Shown here: positions 35,473 to 44,471 of the stretch, piece after piece | Layout: each line of letters opens with the position of its first letter | Position numbering within the stretch: position 1 is the stretch's first letter | Source of the DNA: Rhodoferax potami | Lineage (GTDB): Bacteria; Pseudomonadota; Gammaproteobacteria; Burkholderiales; Burkholderiaceae_C | DNA: 64,000 nt | Assembly: GCF_032193765.1 (NCBI RefSeq) | Contig: NZ_JAVBIJ010000001.1 | Coordinates: 372,001-436,000, forward strand | Direction of reading: 5' to 3' | Notes under the pieces: generated by a model | Told to the model about the DNA's origin: nothing | Seen by the model: the letters and a program-made list of their open reading frames with translations, nothing else | The model's database searches: none | Position numbers and translations under genes: made by a program

Positions 35473-38031
35473 TTACAGGTCCACAGCCAAAGGTATCCAC
35501 AGGCTCGCCGTTGTTCCGTGTCCCAACGCGCTTTGCAACACGGCGCGGCCTTTGTGCAGCTCGGCGATTTCTTTGACCAAGCTGAGTCCCAGCCCGGTGC
35601 CCGGAATGTTGCCCGAAGCATCAGCGCGGTAGAAGCGCTCAAAAGCCCGCTCCAACTGGTCGGGGCTCATACCGATGCCCTGGTCCCGCACGTTGATGAC
35701 GGCATACTCCACACCCTGTGCCACTTCGGTGCGCACGTCGAGGGTGACGTCGCCGCCTTGTGGTGAGTATTTGAATGCGTTGGCCAACAGATTGGTCAGG
35801 GCCTGCTGCATCTTTTCCGGGTCCATCAACACTTGCAGCTCCGGCAGGGGGGCCAGCAAGACAGGTCGGTCCGTGTCCTTGAGCATCAGCCCCTGAATGC
35901 AGCCTTGCACCATATCGACCAGGGGATGGGGCGTGATTTGCATGTCCAAGCCGCCGCGCGATTCGATACGGGCCAGGTCCAGCAGCTCGTTGAGCATTTT
36001 CACCAGCAGACCCGATTGCTTGTGGATGGTGCGCAGCATGTCGTTCTGGCGCTCTTCATTGAACTTGCGCCGTGTCAGCAGCTCGGAGAAGCCAAAAATG
36101 CTGACCATCGGTGTCCGCAACTCGTGCGCGGCAGCGGTCAAAAACTCGCTCTTCATGCGGTCCACCTCGTCTTCATGGGTGACATCGCGGAAGTAGAGAA
36201 TCGTTTCGCGGCGCCCGGCCTCGTTGCGCCGTGAGCGGGCCTGCACCACGCGCCGCTGGGGGCGTGCGAGTTGGAGTTTTTCTTCCCACGATGCATCGGG
36301 CTGGTCGCCCCGCATGGCCGGCAATGGCTTGTTTTCGTCACACAAGGCCAGCAGCTGATGCTCGAACTGCGAAAGGCTGACTGGTGCAGAGCCATGTTTG
36401 CCCAAGCCGGTCATGCGCTCGAACGCCGGGTTGGCAAACACCAACTGATCCTGCGCGTCAAACATCACAAAGCCATCCGGGCTCAGGCTGAAGATCGCAT
36501 CCAATTGCGCGCGTCGTTCGGCCATTGCTTCCTCGGCCCGTACACGCGCCGTGATGTCCGACACGATGCCGACAAAGTGCGTCAAGGTGCCTTTGTCCGA
36601 CATCACCGGCGACAAGGAGACTTCAGCAATCTGGATCTCGCCGTTTTCGAGTTCGCGGTGGATGGTGACATTCGCGTTGCGGTGTTCGCGCACTGCCTCG
36701 GTGAGCTCCCGCACGCCCGGATCGTCGGCATTCTTGCCCCGCAGCAGTGCCAGGCTCTCACCCAGAATGTCCCAGCGTGGCAAATCCACGAATTTCTGGA
36801 ACGCATTGTTGATGTACACAATGGGTTGGTGTTCCATCTTGCCGTTGGTGATGAAGACGGCGTTGTGGCTACTGGCCAGTGCGCGCTCATACAGCTCGGA
36901 GGTTTCTTGCGCCGCGCGCTCGTCGGTCAGGTCGCGCACGATGCAGGCATAGCGCAGGGTCTTGTCGTTTTTGACTTCGCCCAGGCAAATTTCTACCGGG
37001 AAGGGCGTGCCGTCCGCCCGGGTTCCCATGAAGTCATGGCGGGTCACGCGGCTGATGCTCAGCACATGCTCCATGCCTTGGCCGAACATCTCGTGCAGCG
37101 CATCGGCATTGAGGCCGGGCACACAACACTCGATAGAGCTGCCCAAAATTTCTTCCTCCGAGCGACCGAAAATACTGGTCGCTGCCGGGTTGGTGGTGGT
37201 GACTCTTCCGTATTCGTCCAGCCCGATGATGGCCTCTGCCGCGGTGTTCACAATCGCCTGCACCCGGTTGACCTGTGCTGCCATACCGCGGCTGGCCTGG
37301 TTGATGGCGGATTGCAGTTGGCTGACCTCGACGCTGGAGCGCTCGAGCGCGATTTCTTCCCCCATGCGCAGCGGAATTTGGGCTGCAAATTCGGTGAGCT
37401 CGCGCACCGGTGCCAGTGCCCGGGCAATGATCACCCGCAGGCACAGCATCACCAAACCCATCAAGCCCAAAGCCACCCACACCGACTGCAGCCACAGGCG
37501 TTGCAGTTCTTGGGTGCGCTCGTGCAAGCTGTAGTCCACCCGCACCCACACGTTGTTGAAGGTATTGTCTTTGTCGACCTGCTGCCAGGCGGTGTAATAG
37601 TCGCCTGCAGGGCCGCTCGCGGGTAGCTCTTGGGTGAGTTGCGAGCCGGTTAATGGTTTGCCGGTGTTGACATGCACGCCGTCGGGCGAGCGCGTGGCTT
37701 CGAGCAGGTTGATGCCGTCAGGGCGGTACACGCTGATGCGCTCAATGCCGGGCAGCTGAATCGCATCAATGGCATTGGCTTGCAAGTTTTGCTGCCGGTC
37801 CGTCACCAGCGCTGCAGAGCTGCTGCTTGCCACCATGCGGGCCACCGACGTGGCATGGGTGTGGGCAAGTCGCAGTGTTTCAGCGCTGATGCGTTGGTAG
37901 GCATACACGCCATACAGTGCTGACAGGATCAGCATGACGGCGAGTGTTCCACCCATGATCAGGCTGCCGATCCGGTAGGGCGGAGCCCACCGGCGGCGGC
38001 TGATGAACGTGAGGCCTTGCAGGGATTGCAT
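35473..38031 (-). CDS. Membrane PAS-domain sensor histidine kinase (852 aa)
   Basis: Two transmembrane helices (about residues 24-45 and 184-203) enclose a periplasmic region of roughly 140 residues. A HAMP-like segment follows. At least three PAS domains come next: one near VQAIVNTAAEAIIGLDEYGR, one near ALASSHNAVFITNG and one near LDAIFSLSPDGFVMF. The kinase core has FLTAAAHELRTPMVSIFGF, NLLANAFKYSPQGG, DQGIGM and GTGLGLSLVKEI. It is the last gene of a minus-strand operon with a receiver and an atypical sensor. Confidence 0.93.
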   Translation of the reverse strand: MQSLQGLTFISRRRWAPPYRIGSLIMGGTLAVMLILSALYGVYAYQRISAETLRLAHTHATSVARMVASSSSAALVTDRQQNLQANAIDAIQLPGIERISVYRPDGINLLEATRSPDGVHVNTGKPLTGSQLTQELPASGPAGDYYTAWQQVDKDNTFNNVWVRVDYSLHERTQELQRLWLQSVWVALGLMGLVMLCLRVIIARALAPVRELTEFAAQIPLRMGEEIALERSSVEVSQLQSAINQASRGMAAQVNRVQAIVNTAAEAIIGLDEYGRVTTTNPAATSIFGRSEEEILGSSIECCVPGLNADALHEMFGQGMEHVLSISRVTRHDFMGTRADGTPFPVEICLGEVKNDKTLRYACIVRDLTDERAAQETSELYERALASSHNAVFITNGKMEHQPIVYINNAFQKFVDLPRWDILGESLALLRGKNADDPGVRELTEAVREHRNANVTIHRELENGEIQIAEVSLSPVMSDKGTLTHFVGIVSDITARVRAEEAMAERRAQLDAIFSLSPDGFVMFDAQDQLVFANPAFERMTGLGKHGSAPVSLSQFEHQLLALCDENKPLPAMRGDQPDASWEEKLQLARPQRRVVQARSRRNEAGRRETILYFRDVTHEDEVDRMKSEFLTAAAHELRTPMVSIFGFSELLTRRKFNEERQNDMLRTIHKQSGLLVKMLNELLDLARIESRGGLDMQITPHPLVDMVQGCIQGLMLKDTDRPVLLAPLPELQVLMDPEKMQQALTNLLANAFKYSPQGGDVTLDVRTEVAQGVEYAVINVRDQGIGMSPDQLERAFERFYRADASGNIPGTGLGLSLVKEIAELHKGRAVLQSALGHGTTASLWIPLAVDL

Positions 38032-38049
38032 AGCAGCAGCGGGTGTGGT

Positions 38050-38421
38050 TCAGGGGACCAAGCGGTCGACGGTATCCAGTAGCTCGATCGGGCTGAAGGG
38101 CTTGACCAGATAGGCGTCGCAACCGGCTTCATGGCCACGCTCCACATCGGCTTTTTGGCCTCTGGCGGTCAGCAAGATCACCTTGGTCATGGAGCCCAGC
38201 ATCGGGTCCGCCTTGACCTTCTCGCAGACCTGGTAGCCGTCCAGCGAGCCTGGCATCATCACGTCGAGCAAGATGAGCTGGGGGCGCAACTTTTGGGCGA
38301 CGAGCCAAGCGTCCTCCCCGTTGTCGGCCTCGTGGAGGTCGAAGTCTTCACATTCCATGGTCATCATGATCAGCTTGCGGATGTCCGGCTGGTCGTCGAC
38401 GATGAGTGCTTTGCGTTTCAT
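38050..38421 (-). CDS. Response regulator, single receiver domain
   Basis: A 123-aa receiver: ALIVDDQPDIRKL, acceptor Asp in LILLDVMMPGSLDG, Thr in ILLTARGQ and Lys in YLVKPFSP. The start overlaps the end of the upstream sensor gene by four bases, and the 852-aa kinase gene begins 18 bp downstream. It has no output domain, so it probably relays phosphate or acts through protein contacts. Confidence 0.92.
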   Translation of the reverse strand: MKRKALIVDDQPDIRKLIMMTMECEDFDLHEADNGEDAWLVAQKLRPQLILLDVMMPGSLDGYQVCEKVKADPMLGSMTKVILLTARGQKADVERGHEAGCDAYLVKPFSPIELLDTVDRLVP

Positions 38422-39530
38422 GATGCGTCTTCCTTCTTGCGACGTTGCATTAACTGGGCCAGATCCGCGGCGTAGCGCTGGGCCTGTTCCATATCCAAAT
38501 TGGCTTGGCCGCGCTGCGGCGCGCCGGTGGGAAATTCAATCATCACGCGGGTGTCTTCACCATCCACGATGGACATCCGCATGTTGCCGCCATGCAAACC
38601 GATGATGCGGTTCACCAGGGGCAAGCCCAGGCGGCCGTTCGCCTGGTTGGGGCTGCGCGCAGCGAACAAATCGCGCGTTTCAATGCCCTTGTCTTCCGGG
38701 GCCACGGCCCCTTGGTTACGCACACTCACCAAGATGTGTTCGCCGGTCAGCGTGTAACTGATTTGCACCGCACAGTCCACGCCGCCTTTGACTTCACGGC
38801 GCGAGTGCGTGAGTGCATTGTCAAAACACTCGGTCAAAGCGCGCTTGATCAGGCGGGCATTGCCATAAATAGGGGGGAGCGTGTTGTTAGGCGGGCGGAC
38901 TTCAAATCGCACTCTGGACTGCACCGCTTTCGGGCGGAGGTCTTCCAGGGTTTGGGTGACCAGGGCCCCCAGGTCCATGCGATCGTCCATTTGCATGGCC
39001 TCTTCGCCAAAGACCGCCAGCAAGTCCGCCAGCCGGCGCAGCCGCTCTTTGAGCTCGTCGGCCGCCATTTCGATGCGGTTCCCAGCTTCGCTCTCGGGCA
39101 GGGAGCCCAACATGCTGGTGAGCTTGCGCATGGGGGGGCCGACTTCGTCTTGCAGCAGTTCAATGATCTGTTCGAGACCCATCCGGCTCTGGATGCCAGG
39201 GCCGGCCGTGGTCGACTCTTTTTCTTCAGGCAAGGCGACAAATGCAATGTCAAGGCCCGAAGGGCCGGCCATGAACATGCCCTTGAGTTTTTTACCGTCT
39301 GCAACCCCCACCTCAGCTGGGTAGGGCAGCTTGACCTTGCCCAAGGCGATGGCTTGCGCCAGGTTCTTGATCACGATCCGGCCACTCATGGCCTCAACCG
39401 GTTTGTCCGGGTGGAGGCGCGCAGCGCGGTTGGCGTAGGTCGCAACTCCGTTGACACCGAAAGTGATCAACGCAGTGGGCATTGCGTCGAAGAGCGCATG
39501 AACCGAAGGTTGATGGAAGTTGGTTGCCAT
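38418..39530 (-). CDS. Atypical sensor with PAS-like and ATPase-like domains but no H-box histidine
   Basis: A 370-aa protein. The PAS-like N-terminus begins ALFDAMPTALITFGVNG. The region where the phospho-acceptor helix should be reads IIELLQDEVGPPMRKLTSML: DE-G-PP replaces the usual HELRTP and no His is present. The ATPase domain keeps an N-box (ECFDNALTHS), but the G1 box is SVRNQGAVAP rather than D-x-G. It may bind ATP weakly or act as a regulator of the partner kinase. It is the first gene of the minus-strand operon; start at the ATG at 39530. Confidence 0.8.
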   Translation of the reverse strand: MATNFHQPSVHALFDAMPTALITFGVNGVATYANRAARLHPDKPVEAMSGRIVIKNLAQAIALGKVKLPYPAEVGVADGKKLKGMFMAGPSGLDIAFVALPEEKESTTAGPGIQSRMGLEQIIELLQDEVGPPMRKLTSMLGSLPESEAGNRIEMAADELKERLRRLADLLAVFGEEAMQMDDRMDLGALVTQTLEDLRPKAVQSRVRFEVRPPNNTLPPIYGNARLIKRALTECFDNALTHSRREVKGGVDCAVQISYTLTGEHILVSVRNQGAVAPEDKGIETRDLFAARSPNQANGRLGLPLVNRIIGLHGGNMRMSIVDGEDTRVMIEFPTGAPQRGQANLDMEQAQRYAADLAQLMQRRKKEDAS

Positions 39531-39731
39531 GGTGTGGTTTCCGAATAAGCGTCTTGTTTTTCGTCAATGTATCAAATTTATCAAAAAAAGCAAGAAAAAC
39601 ATTCGTTGTTACTTTTTTGATGATTTGGCACACTGAGTCCTAGTTGTTTATTTTGATTGAATTGAATATTTTCAACAAATAAAAGATATTTGGCGTATTA
39701 TTGGGGTGTTGTGATTTCGAGGAGTGATCTC
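39531..39731. promoter_or_regulatory. AT-rich divergent promoter region with ATTGA-N6-TCAAC dyad
   Basis: A 201-bp AT-rich region between the minus-strand sensor operon and the plus-strand hybrid kinase unit. The plus side contains ATTGAATATTTTCAAC at 39661-39676, similar to the dyads near 32851 and 32902. The minus side contains TCAAATTTATCAAAA near 39573. No -35/-10 pair is certain. Confidence 0.5.
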
Positions 39732-39887
39732 ATGCGTTGTGTGATGCCCTGTGATGTGGAGTTTTCAGCGGAGTCGGCTGCAGGTCAAATGATTTCGTCC
39801 ATCATGGTTGGCGCTGCACAAACACGCAAGCTCGGAACAACGGGCACTGCGTCGCCCGGCGCCTTGCAGGATCACGAGCTCTTTTAG
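39732..39887 (+). CDS. Small ORF (51 aa) leading the hybrid kinase transcript
   Basis: The ATG at 39732 follows GAGGAG with a seven-base gap, a convincing ribosome site. The product begins MRCVMPCDVEFSAESA and has no recognised domain or membrane segment. Its stop lies nine bases before the hybrid kinase ATG, so the two are probably co-translated. The in-frame TTG at 39690 is less likely. It may be a small regulatory partner or a leader; protein evidence is needed to tell. Confidence 0.5.
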   Translation: MRCVMPCDVEFSAESAAGQMISSIMVGAAQTRKLGTTGTASPGALQDHELF

Positions 39888-39896
39888 AGAAATCGT

Positions 39897-42191
39897 ATGT
39901 TTCACCTGACCCCCACACTGTTACGACGCTTGCTGCTCTGGCTGGCGACCGTGGTGTGCGTGTCGATCGTGGGTGTGCTCATGCAGCAGGCCTATGCCGA
40001 GCTGCGTGAGGCGCAGCGCAGGCAGGTCGCATTCAGCCAGTCCTCCGCATATTCCGCCTATCAGCTGGAGCGGGAATACCTCCAGCTCTCGCAACAACTC
40101 GACGCCAGCATTCACAGCGGCAAGGCCTTGGATCCTGCGCAGTCGAAACGCGCGTTGAACAGTTTGCGCGCTCAGCACCAAGGGGTGAGCACCGCTGCAG
40201 TGGCTGCGAACCTGCGTCAAACCGACGAGTTCAAGCGCGTGGATACCTTGTTGGTGCTGCTGCTCCCGCGACTGGAGGCCACATTGGCGCAAGCGACCAC
40301 TTCGCCGGTCGATCAGGCGGGCTTGTGGCGGGAGTTGCAAAACATGGCCCCGGCGATGAGTGCCATGACCTTGCGGGCATCGACCCTGATGACCGAAGAG
40401 CAGCAGGGCTTGCTGAATCACCAAGTCGAGGATGCGTTGGCCAAACTGGGCTGGATGGGCGCTTTGATGGTTTTGCTCTTGGCTTCATCCTTCGCGATCG
40501 GTGCACGCCAAACGCAAGTCGAGCGGGAGCGCATACGGCAAGAGCTTGAGCACGAACGCATGCTGGAGGCCCACGCAAAAGCCGATGCGGCCAACGCCGG
40601 TAAAACGCAGTTCTTGGCGAATATGAGCCACGAATTGCGCACGCCTTTGAACGGCATGCTGGGAATGCTGAGTTTGCTCGAAGCCACACCGGTGAACGCT
40701 CAGCAGGACGACTACATCCAAACTGCGAATCGCTCTGCCAAGCATTTGCTGAGTTTGCTCAACGACATTCTGGATGCCTCGGCCTTAGAGGCCGGCAAGA
40801 TGACGCTCAAACCCGAGAGCACCTTTCTTCCAGCGCTGGTGACAGATGTCCACGCGCTCATGCGCCCGGTCGCGCTCGAGAAGCGATTGGTACTCAATGT
40901 CCGCCAAGACCCGGCGTTGCCCCGCTGGGTGATGGCTGACGGTACCCGGGTCAAGCAAATCATGCTCAACCTGGTGTCGAACGCGCTCAAGTTCAGTGAG
41001 CAAGGCACGGTGCTGCTCGAGGTGTGGCCCCTGGAGTCAGAGCCGGGTGCGCCGGATACCGCGGCACGGATTGGAATACGTGTCACGGACGAGGGCATGG
41101 GCATGTCGGCCGCCGTCCTGGCGAAGTTGTTTCAGCGCTTTGAACAAGGCGACGCCAGCAGCGTGCGGCGGCATGGCGGGAGCGGTCTGGGGCTTGAGAT
41201 TTCACGCAACCTCGCGCGTCGCATGGACGGCGACATTGAGGCCAGCAGCGTCGAAGGCAAAGGCAGTGTTTTCACCGCAACCCTGTGCCTGCCCCTGAGC
41301 ACTCCGCCCACTGAGCAAACTTCGGATGCCATGGTCGCACGGCGCGAAGCGGGCAGCCCCGGCCTGAATCTGGTGGTCGCCGAAGACAACGCCATCAACC
41401 GCAAATACATGGAGGCCTTGCTGCGCAATATGGGCCACACCGTCCGGTTTGCAGAGCATGGCGGCCTGGCGATTCAAGAGGTGCAAAAAGAGTTGCCGGA
41501 CTTGGTGTTGATGGATCTTCACATGCCCGAGGTCGATGGCTTGCAGGCCACCGAGGCGATCCGCCGTTTGCCGGCACCGTATGGCAGTCTGCCCATCATT
41601 GCGCTAACGGCGGATGTGTTTGAAGAGTCTAAAGACCGGGTACACGCCGCCGGTATGGATGGCTTTTTGTCCAAACCCGTCAATGTGCATGAGCTGGAAA
41701 AGATGCTGGTGCGCAAGTTTGGTTTGCGTGGGGCCTCGCAAGCGGCACCCGTTGCGCCAGCGCCTGCCAAGGTGGCTGCCCCGGCGCCCGAAGCACCTCC
41801 AGCCCGGCAGCCGCGGCGCCGCTTCCGCCCTGGCGATGTCGCCGAGCACTTGAACATGGCCATGATCGGGGACTTGTGTGTCGGCGTAACGCTGCAGGGC
41901 TACCAGTCTTTGTTGGATGGCGCGATGCGCACAGACGCCCACTGCTACGCCGAGGTCTTGGCCGCCCTGGAGGCCGGAGAGACCGACAAACTCCTGGAGC
42001 TGGGCCACTCATTCAAAGGGGTGGCGGCGAGCTTGGGTCTGGCCGCCTTGTCGCGCATGGCGCTCACGATTGAAAAACAAGGCCACAGCTTTTCTGCCGA
42101 TGAATGCCATCGGCAGGCCGAGAGCTTGCGTGAATGCTGGAACACCACCTATGCGATTTGTGCTCGCATGGGGCTGATTGTTTCGTCCTGA
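39897..42191 (+). CDS. Hybrid sensor histidine kinase with receiver and Hpt domains
   Basis: A 764-aa membrane kinase. Transmembrane helices near residues 12-28 and 182-200 frame a helical periplasmic sensor. The core has FLANMSHELRTPLNGMLGML, NLVSNALKFSEQG, DEGMGM and GGSGLGLEI. The attached receiver shows LVVAEDNAINRKY, VLMDLHMPEVDG and FLSKPVN. A C-terminal Hpt has LGHSFKGVAASLG with the transferable His. The layout allows a His-Asp-His relay ending in a separate receiver, such as the next protein. Ends overlapping the downstream reading frame. Confidence 0.94.
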   Translation: MFHLTPTLLRRLLLWLATVVCVSIVGVLMQQAYAELREAQRRQVAFSQSSAYSAYQLEREYLQLSQQLDASIHSGKALDPAQSKRALNSLRAQHQGVSTAAVAANLRQTDEFKRVDTLLVLLLPRLEATLAQATTSPVDQAGLWRELQNMAPAMSAMTLRASTLMTEEQQGLLNHQVEDALAKLGWMGALMVLLLASSFAIGARQTQVERERIRQELEHERMLEAHAKADAANAGKTQFLANMSHELRTPLNGMLGMLSLLEATPVNAQQDDYIQTANRSAKHLLSLLNDILDASALEAGKMTLKPESTFLPALVTDVHALMRPVALEKRLVLNVRQDPALPRWVMADGTRVKQIMLNLVSNALKFSEQGTVLLEVWPLESEPGAPDTAARIGIRVTDEGMGMSAAVLAKLFQRFEQGDASSVRRHGGSGLGLEISRNLARRMDGDIEASSVEGKGSVFTATLCLPLSTPPTEQTSDAMVARREAGSPGLNLVVAEDNAINRKYMEALLRNMGHTVRFAEHGGLAIQEVQKELPDLVLMDLHMPEVDGLQATEAIRRLPAPYGSLPIIALTADVFEESKDRVHAAGMDGFLSKPVNVHELEKMLVRKFGLRGASQAAPVAPAPAKVAAPAPEAPPARQPRRRFRPGDVAEHLNMAMIGDLCVGVTLQGYQSLLDGAMRTDAHCYAEVLAALEAGETDKLLELGHSFKGVAASLGLAALSRMALTIEKQGHSFSADECHRQAESLRECWNTTYAICARMGLIVSS

Positions 42192-42204
42192 AAGTGCGGT
42201 CCCG

Positions 42205-43395
42205 GTGAGTACAGTTCTTTCAGGCGCGCGCGCCCCTACGATTCTGGTGGTGGATGACAGCTTGGCCGTGCGCCAGCTCACTGTCAGTGTGCTGCGTCGC
42301 CAAGGCTATGACGTGCTGGAGGCTGGAGACGGCCGCGAGGGGCTGGATACCGCATTGCGCGAGCAACCTGATGTGATCTTGTGCGATATCCATATGCCGA
42401 TCCTGGATGGATGGGACGTGGTGCGCGAGGCACGCTCGAGTGAGTCGCTGGGTACCACCCCGATTTTGATGCTGACCTCGGATAACGACCGCGTCAGCGT
42501 GCGCCGGGCCATGGCCGCCGGTGCCGATGACTACCTGACCAAGCCGTGGACGCAAAACGAACTGATTTCTGCCGTCGCGTCGCTGCTCGAAAAAGCCAGT
42601 CGCCACAGAGCCGATGCAGAGCGGGCGCAAGAGCAGTTGCGCTCTGCGGTATTGGCCACCATTCCTCACGAGCTGCGCACTCCCATGGTCAGCATCCTCG
42701 GGTCGACGGAGCTGTTACTCACACGGCGTGATCGTTACACGCCGGAGCGGGTGCAGGGCATGTTGGAGGATGTGCACCGCAGTGCCTTGGCACTGGGGCG
42801 AACCATCAGCCGCATGATGGACTGGGCGGAGCTCAGTGCCGCGCAGGTCCACCGCGAAACCCGCTCCATGGCCTATCGGCTGGATGTGGCGCAGGCCATG
42901 GCTGAGGTTTTGGGCAGCACCGCTTTTGCGAAAGAGTTGCAGGCGGTCCTGAAAGTACCGCCAGAGACGGTGTCAGGCGTGTTTGCCGGCCATCCGGTGC
43001 AGGTCCGTGTGGAGCCGTGTCACTTGCAGTGCTGGAGCCCGGATTTCCACAAAATCATGACCGAGTTGCTGGTCAATGCCCTGCGTTTCTCGAAGCCGGG
43101 CCGGCCGGTGGGCGTGACCGGCAAGGCCTTGCTGCACGGCAGGTACCAGCTCGAAATCGCCAATCTCGGCGTGGCCATGCCGGAAAAGTTCATTTCTCAA
43201 ATCGGTGCCCTGTCTCAGGCGGACCGTGAGGTGCATGAGCAGCAAGGCATGGGGTTAGGGTTAGCTATCGGCCAGCTCGCAGCGCGGCGCAATGGCGCAA
43301 CGCTGCATGTCACCCGCTTTGACGGCTTGCCCACGGTGGTGCGCCTGACCTTCCTGCAGCACAGCGCCGAGCCCGAGCAAAGCGCCCTGCTGTAG
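42205..43395 (+). CDS. Receiver-histidine kinase fusion
   Basis: A ~396-aa protein with an N-terminal receiver (TILVVDDSLAVRQLTV, VILCDIHMPILDG, YLTKPW), then a kinase domain (VLATIPHELRTPMVSILGST, TELLVNALRFSKPG, GMGLGLAIG). The G1 box reads IANLGVAMP, lacking the usual Asp, so ATP binding may be altered. The start is uncertain: GTG at 42205 or TTG at 42178, the latter overlapping the previous gene by 14 bp. It probably accepts phosphate from the Hpt of the upstream hybrid kinase. Confidence 0.87.
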   Translation: MSTVLSGARAPTILVVDDSLAVRQLTVSVLRRQGYDVLEAGDGREGLDTALREQPDVILCDIHMPILDGWDVVREARSSESLGTTPILMLTSDNDRVSVRRAMAAGADDYLTKPWTQNELISAVASLLEKASRHRADAERAQEQLRSAVLATIPHELRTPMVSILGSTELLLTRRDRYTPERVQGMLEDVHRSALALGRTISRMMDWAELSAAQVHRETRSMAYRLDVAQAMAEVLGSTAFAKELQAVLKVPPETVSGVFAGHPVQVRVEPCHLQCWSPDFHKIMTELLVNALRFSKPGRPVGVTGKALLHGRYQLEIANLGVAMPEKFISQIGALSQADREVHEQQGMGLGLAIGQLAARRNGATLHVTRFDGLPTVVRLTFLQHSAEPEQSALL

Positions 43396-43416
43396 CAGGG
43401 TGGCTGTCCCGCGGGG

Positions 43417-44448
43417 TCAGCCCTGGTGCTCTGCGTGGTAACGCATCACGCGTTCCACTTCGTTTTTCGAGCCCAGCACCACGCTCACGCGCTGGTGCAA
43501 CTGGGTGGGCTGGATGTCCAGAATGCGTTCGGTACCAGTGGATGCAGCGCCTCCAGCCTGTTCGATCAACCAGCCCATGGGGTTGGCTTCGTACATCAGG
43601 CGCAACTTGCCCGGCTTGCCGGGTTCACGCTTGTCCCACGGGTACATGAAGATGCCGCCGCGGGTCAGGATGCGATGCACATCGGCCACCATGCTGGCAA
43701 TCCAGCGCATGTTGAAGTCTTTGCCGCGCGGGCCGTCTTTGCCCTCCAGGCATTCGTCGATGTAGCGCTTCACCGGCGCCGCCCAGTGGCGCATGTTGCT
43801 CATGTTGACGGCGAATTCCTGGGTGTCTTCCGGCACGCGCACGTTTTCCTGGGTCAGCACAAACGAGCCTTGCTCGCGGTCCAGGGTGAACATGGCCACG
43901 CCTTCGCCCACGGTCAGTACCAGTGTGGTCTGCGGGCCGTAAATGCAATAGCCGGCAGCGACTTGCTGGTGGCCGGCTTGCAAAAAGTCTTGCTCGCTCA
44001 CGCCGGGGCCTTCGGGCTGTTTGACCAGCACGCTGAAAATGGTGCCGATGCTGACGTTCACATCGATGTTGCTCGAGCCATCCAGCGGGTCGAACATCAA
44101 CAGGTATTCGCCCTGCGGATAGCGGTTGGGCACCACGTAGATGCCTTCCATTTCCTCGCTGGCCATGGCCGCCAGGTGGCCGCCCCATTCGTTGGCTTCG
44201 ATCAGCACTTCGTTGGCGATGATGTCGAGCTTCTTCTGGATTTCGCCCTGCACATTTTCGCTCTCGGCAGCGCCCAGCACACCACCCAAGGCGCCCTTGG
44301 TCACCGCCAGGCTGATGCTCTTGCAAGCCCGTGCCACCACCTCCAGCAGCAAGCGCAGTTGGGGCGGAATCGTGCCCTGGCCGCCGGCGTCTTGGCTGCC
44401 GCGCTGTTTCTCGATGAGGTAGCGCGTGAGCGAAATGCGTTGTGTCAT
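43417..44448 (-). CDS. fbp: Fructose-1,6-bisphosphatase, class 1
   Basis: A 343-aa gluconeogenic phosphatase that converts fructose 1,6-bisphosphate to fructose 6-phosphate. The metal-site signature [14 protein letters not shown] is intact, and the C-terminal active-site region reads [20 protein letters not shown]. The ATG at 44448 lies 23 bp after the pepN stop, so it probably ends the prfB-HAD-pepN-fbp run. Confidence 0.96.
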   Translation of the reverse strand: MTQRISLTRYLIEKQRGSQDAGGQGTIPPQLRLLLEVVARACKSISLAVTKGALGGVLGAAESENVQGEIQKKLDIIANEVLIEANEWGGHLAAMASEEMEGIYVVPNRYPQGEYLLMFDPLDGSSNIDVNVSIGTIFSVLVKQPEGPGVSEQDFLQAGHQQVAAGYCIYGPQTTLVLTVGEGVAMFTLDREQGSFVLTQENVRVPEDTQEFAVNMSNMRHWAAPVKRYIDECLEGKDGPRGKDFNMRWIASMVADVHRILTRGGIFMYPWDKREPGKPGKLRLMYEANPMGWLIEQAGGAASTGTERILDIQPTQLHQRVSVVLGSKNEVERVMRYHAEHQG

Positions 44449-44471
44449 GTGAAGTCCCTAAGTTTAAAAAA

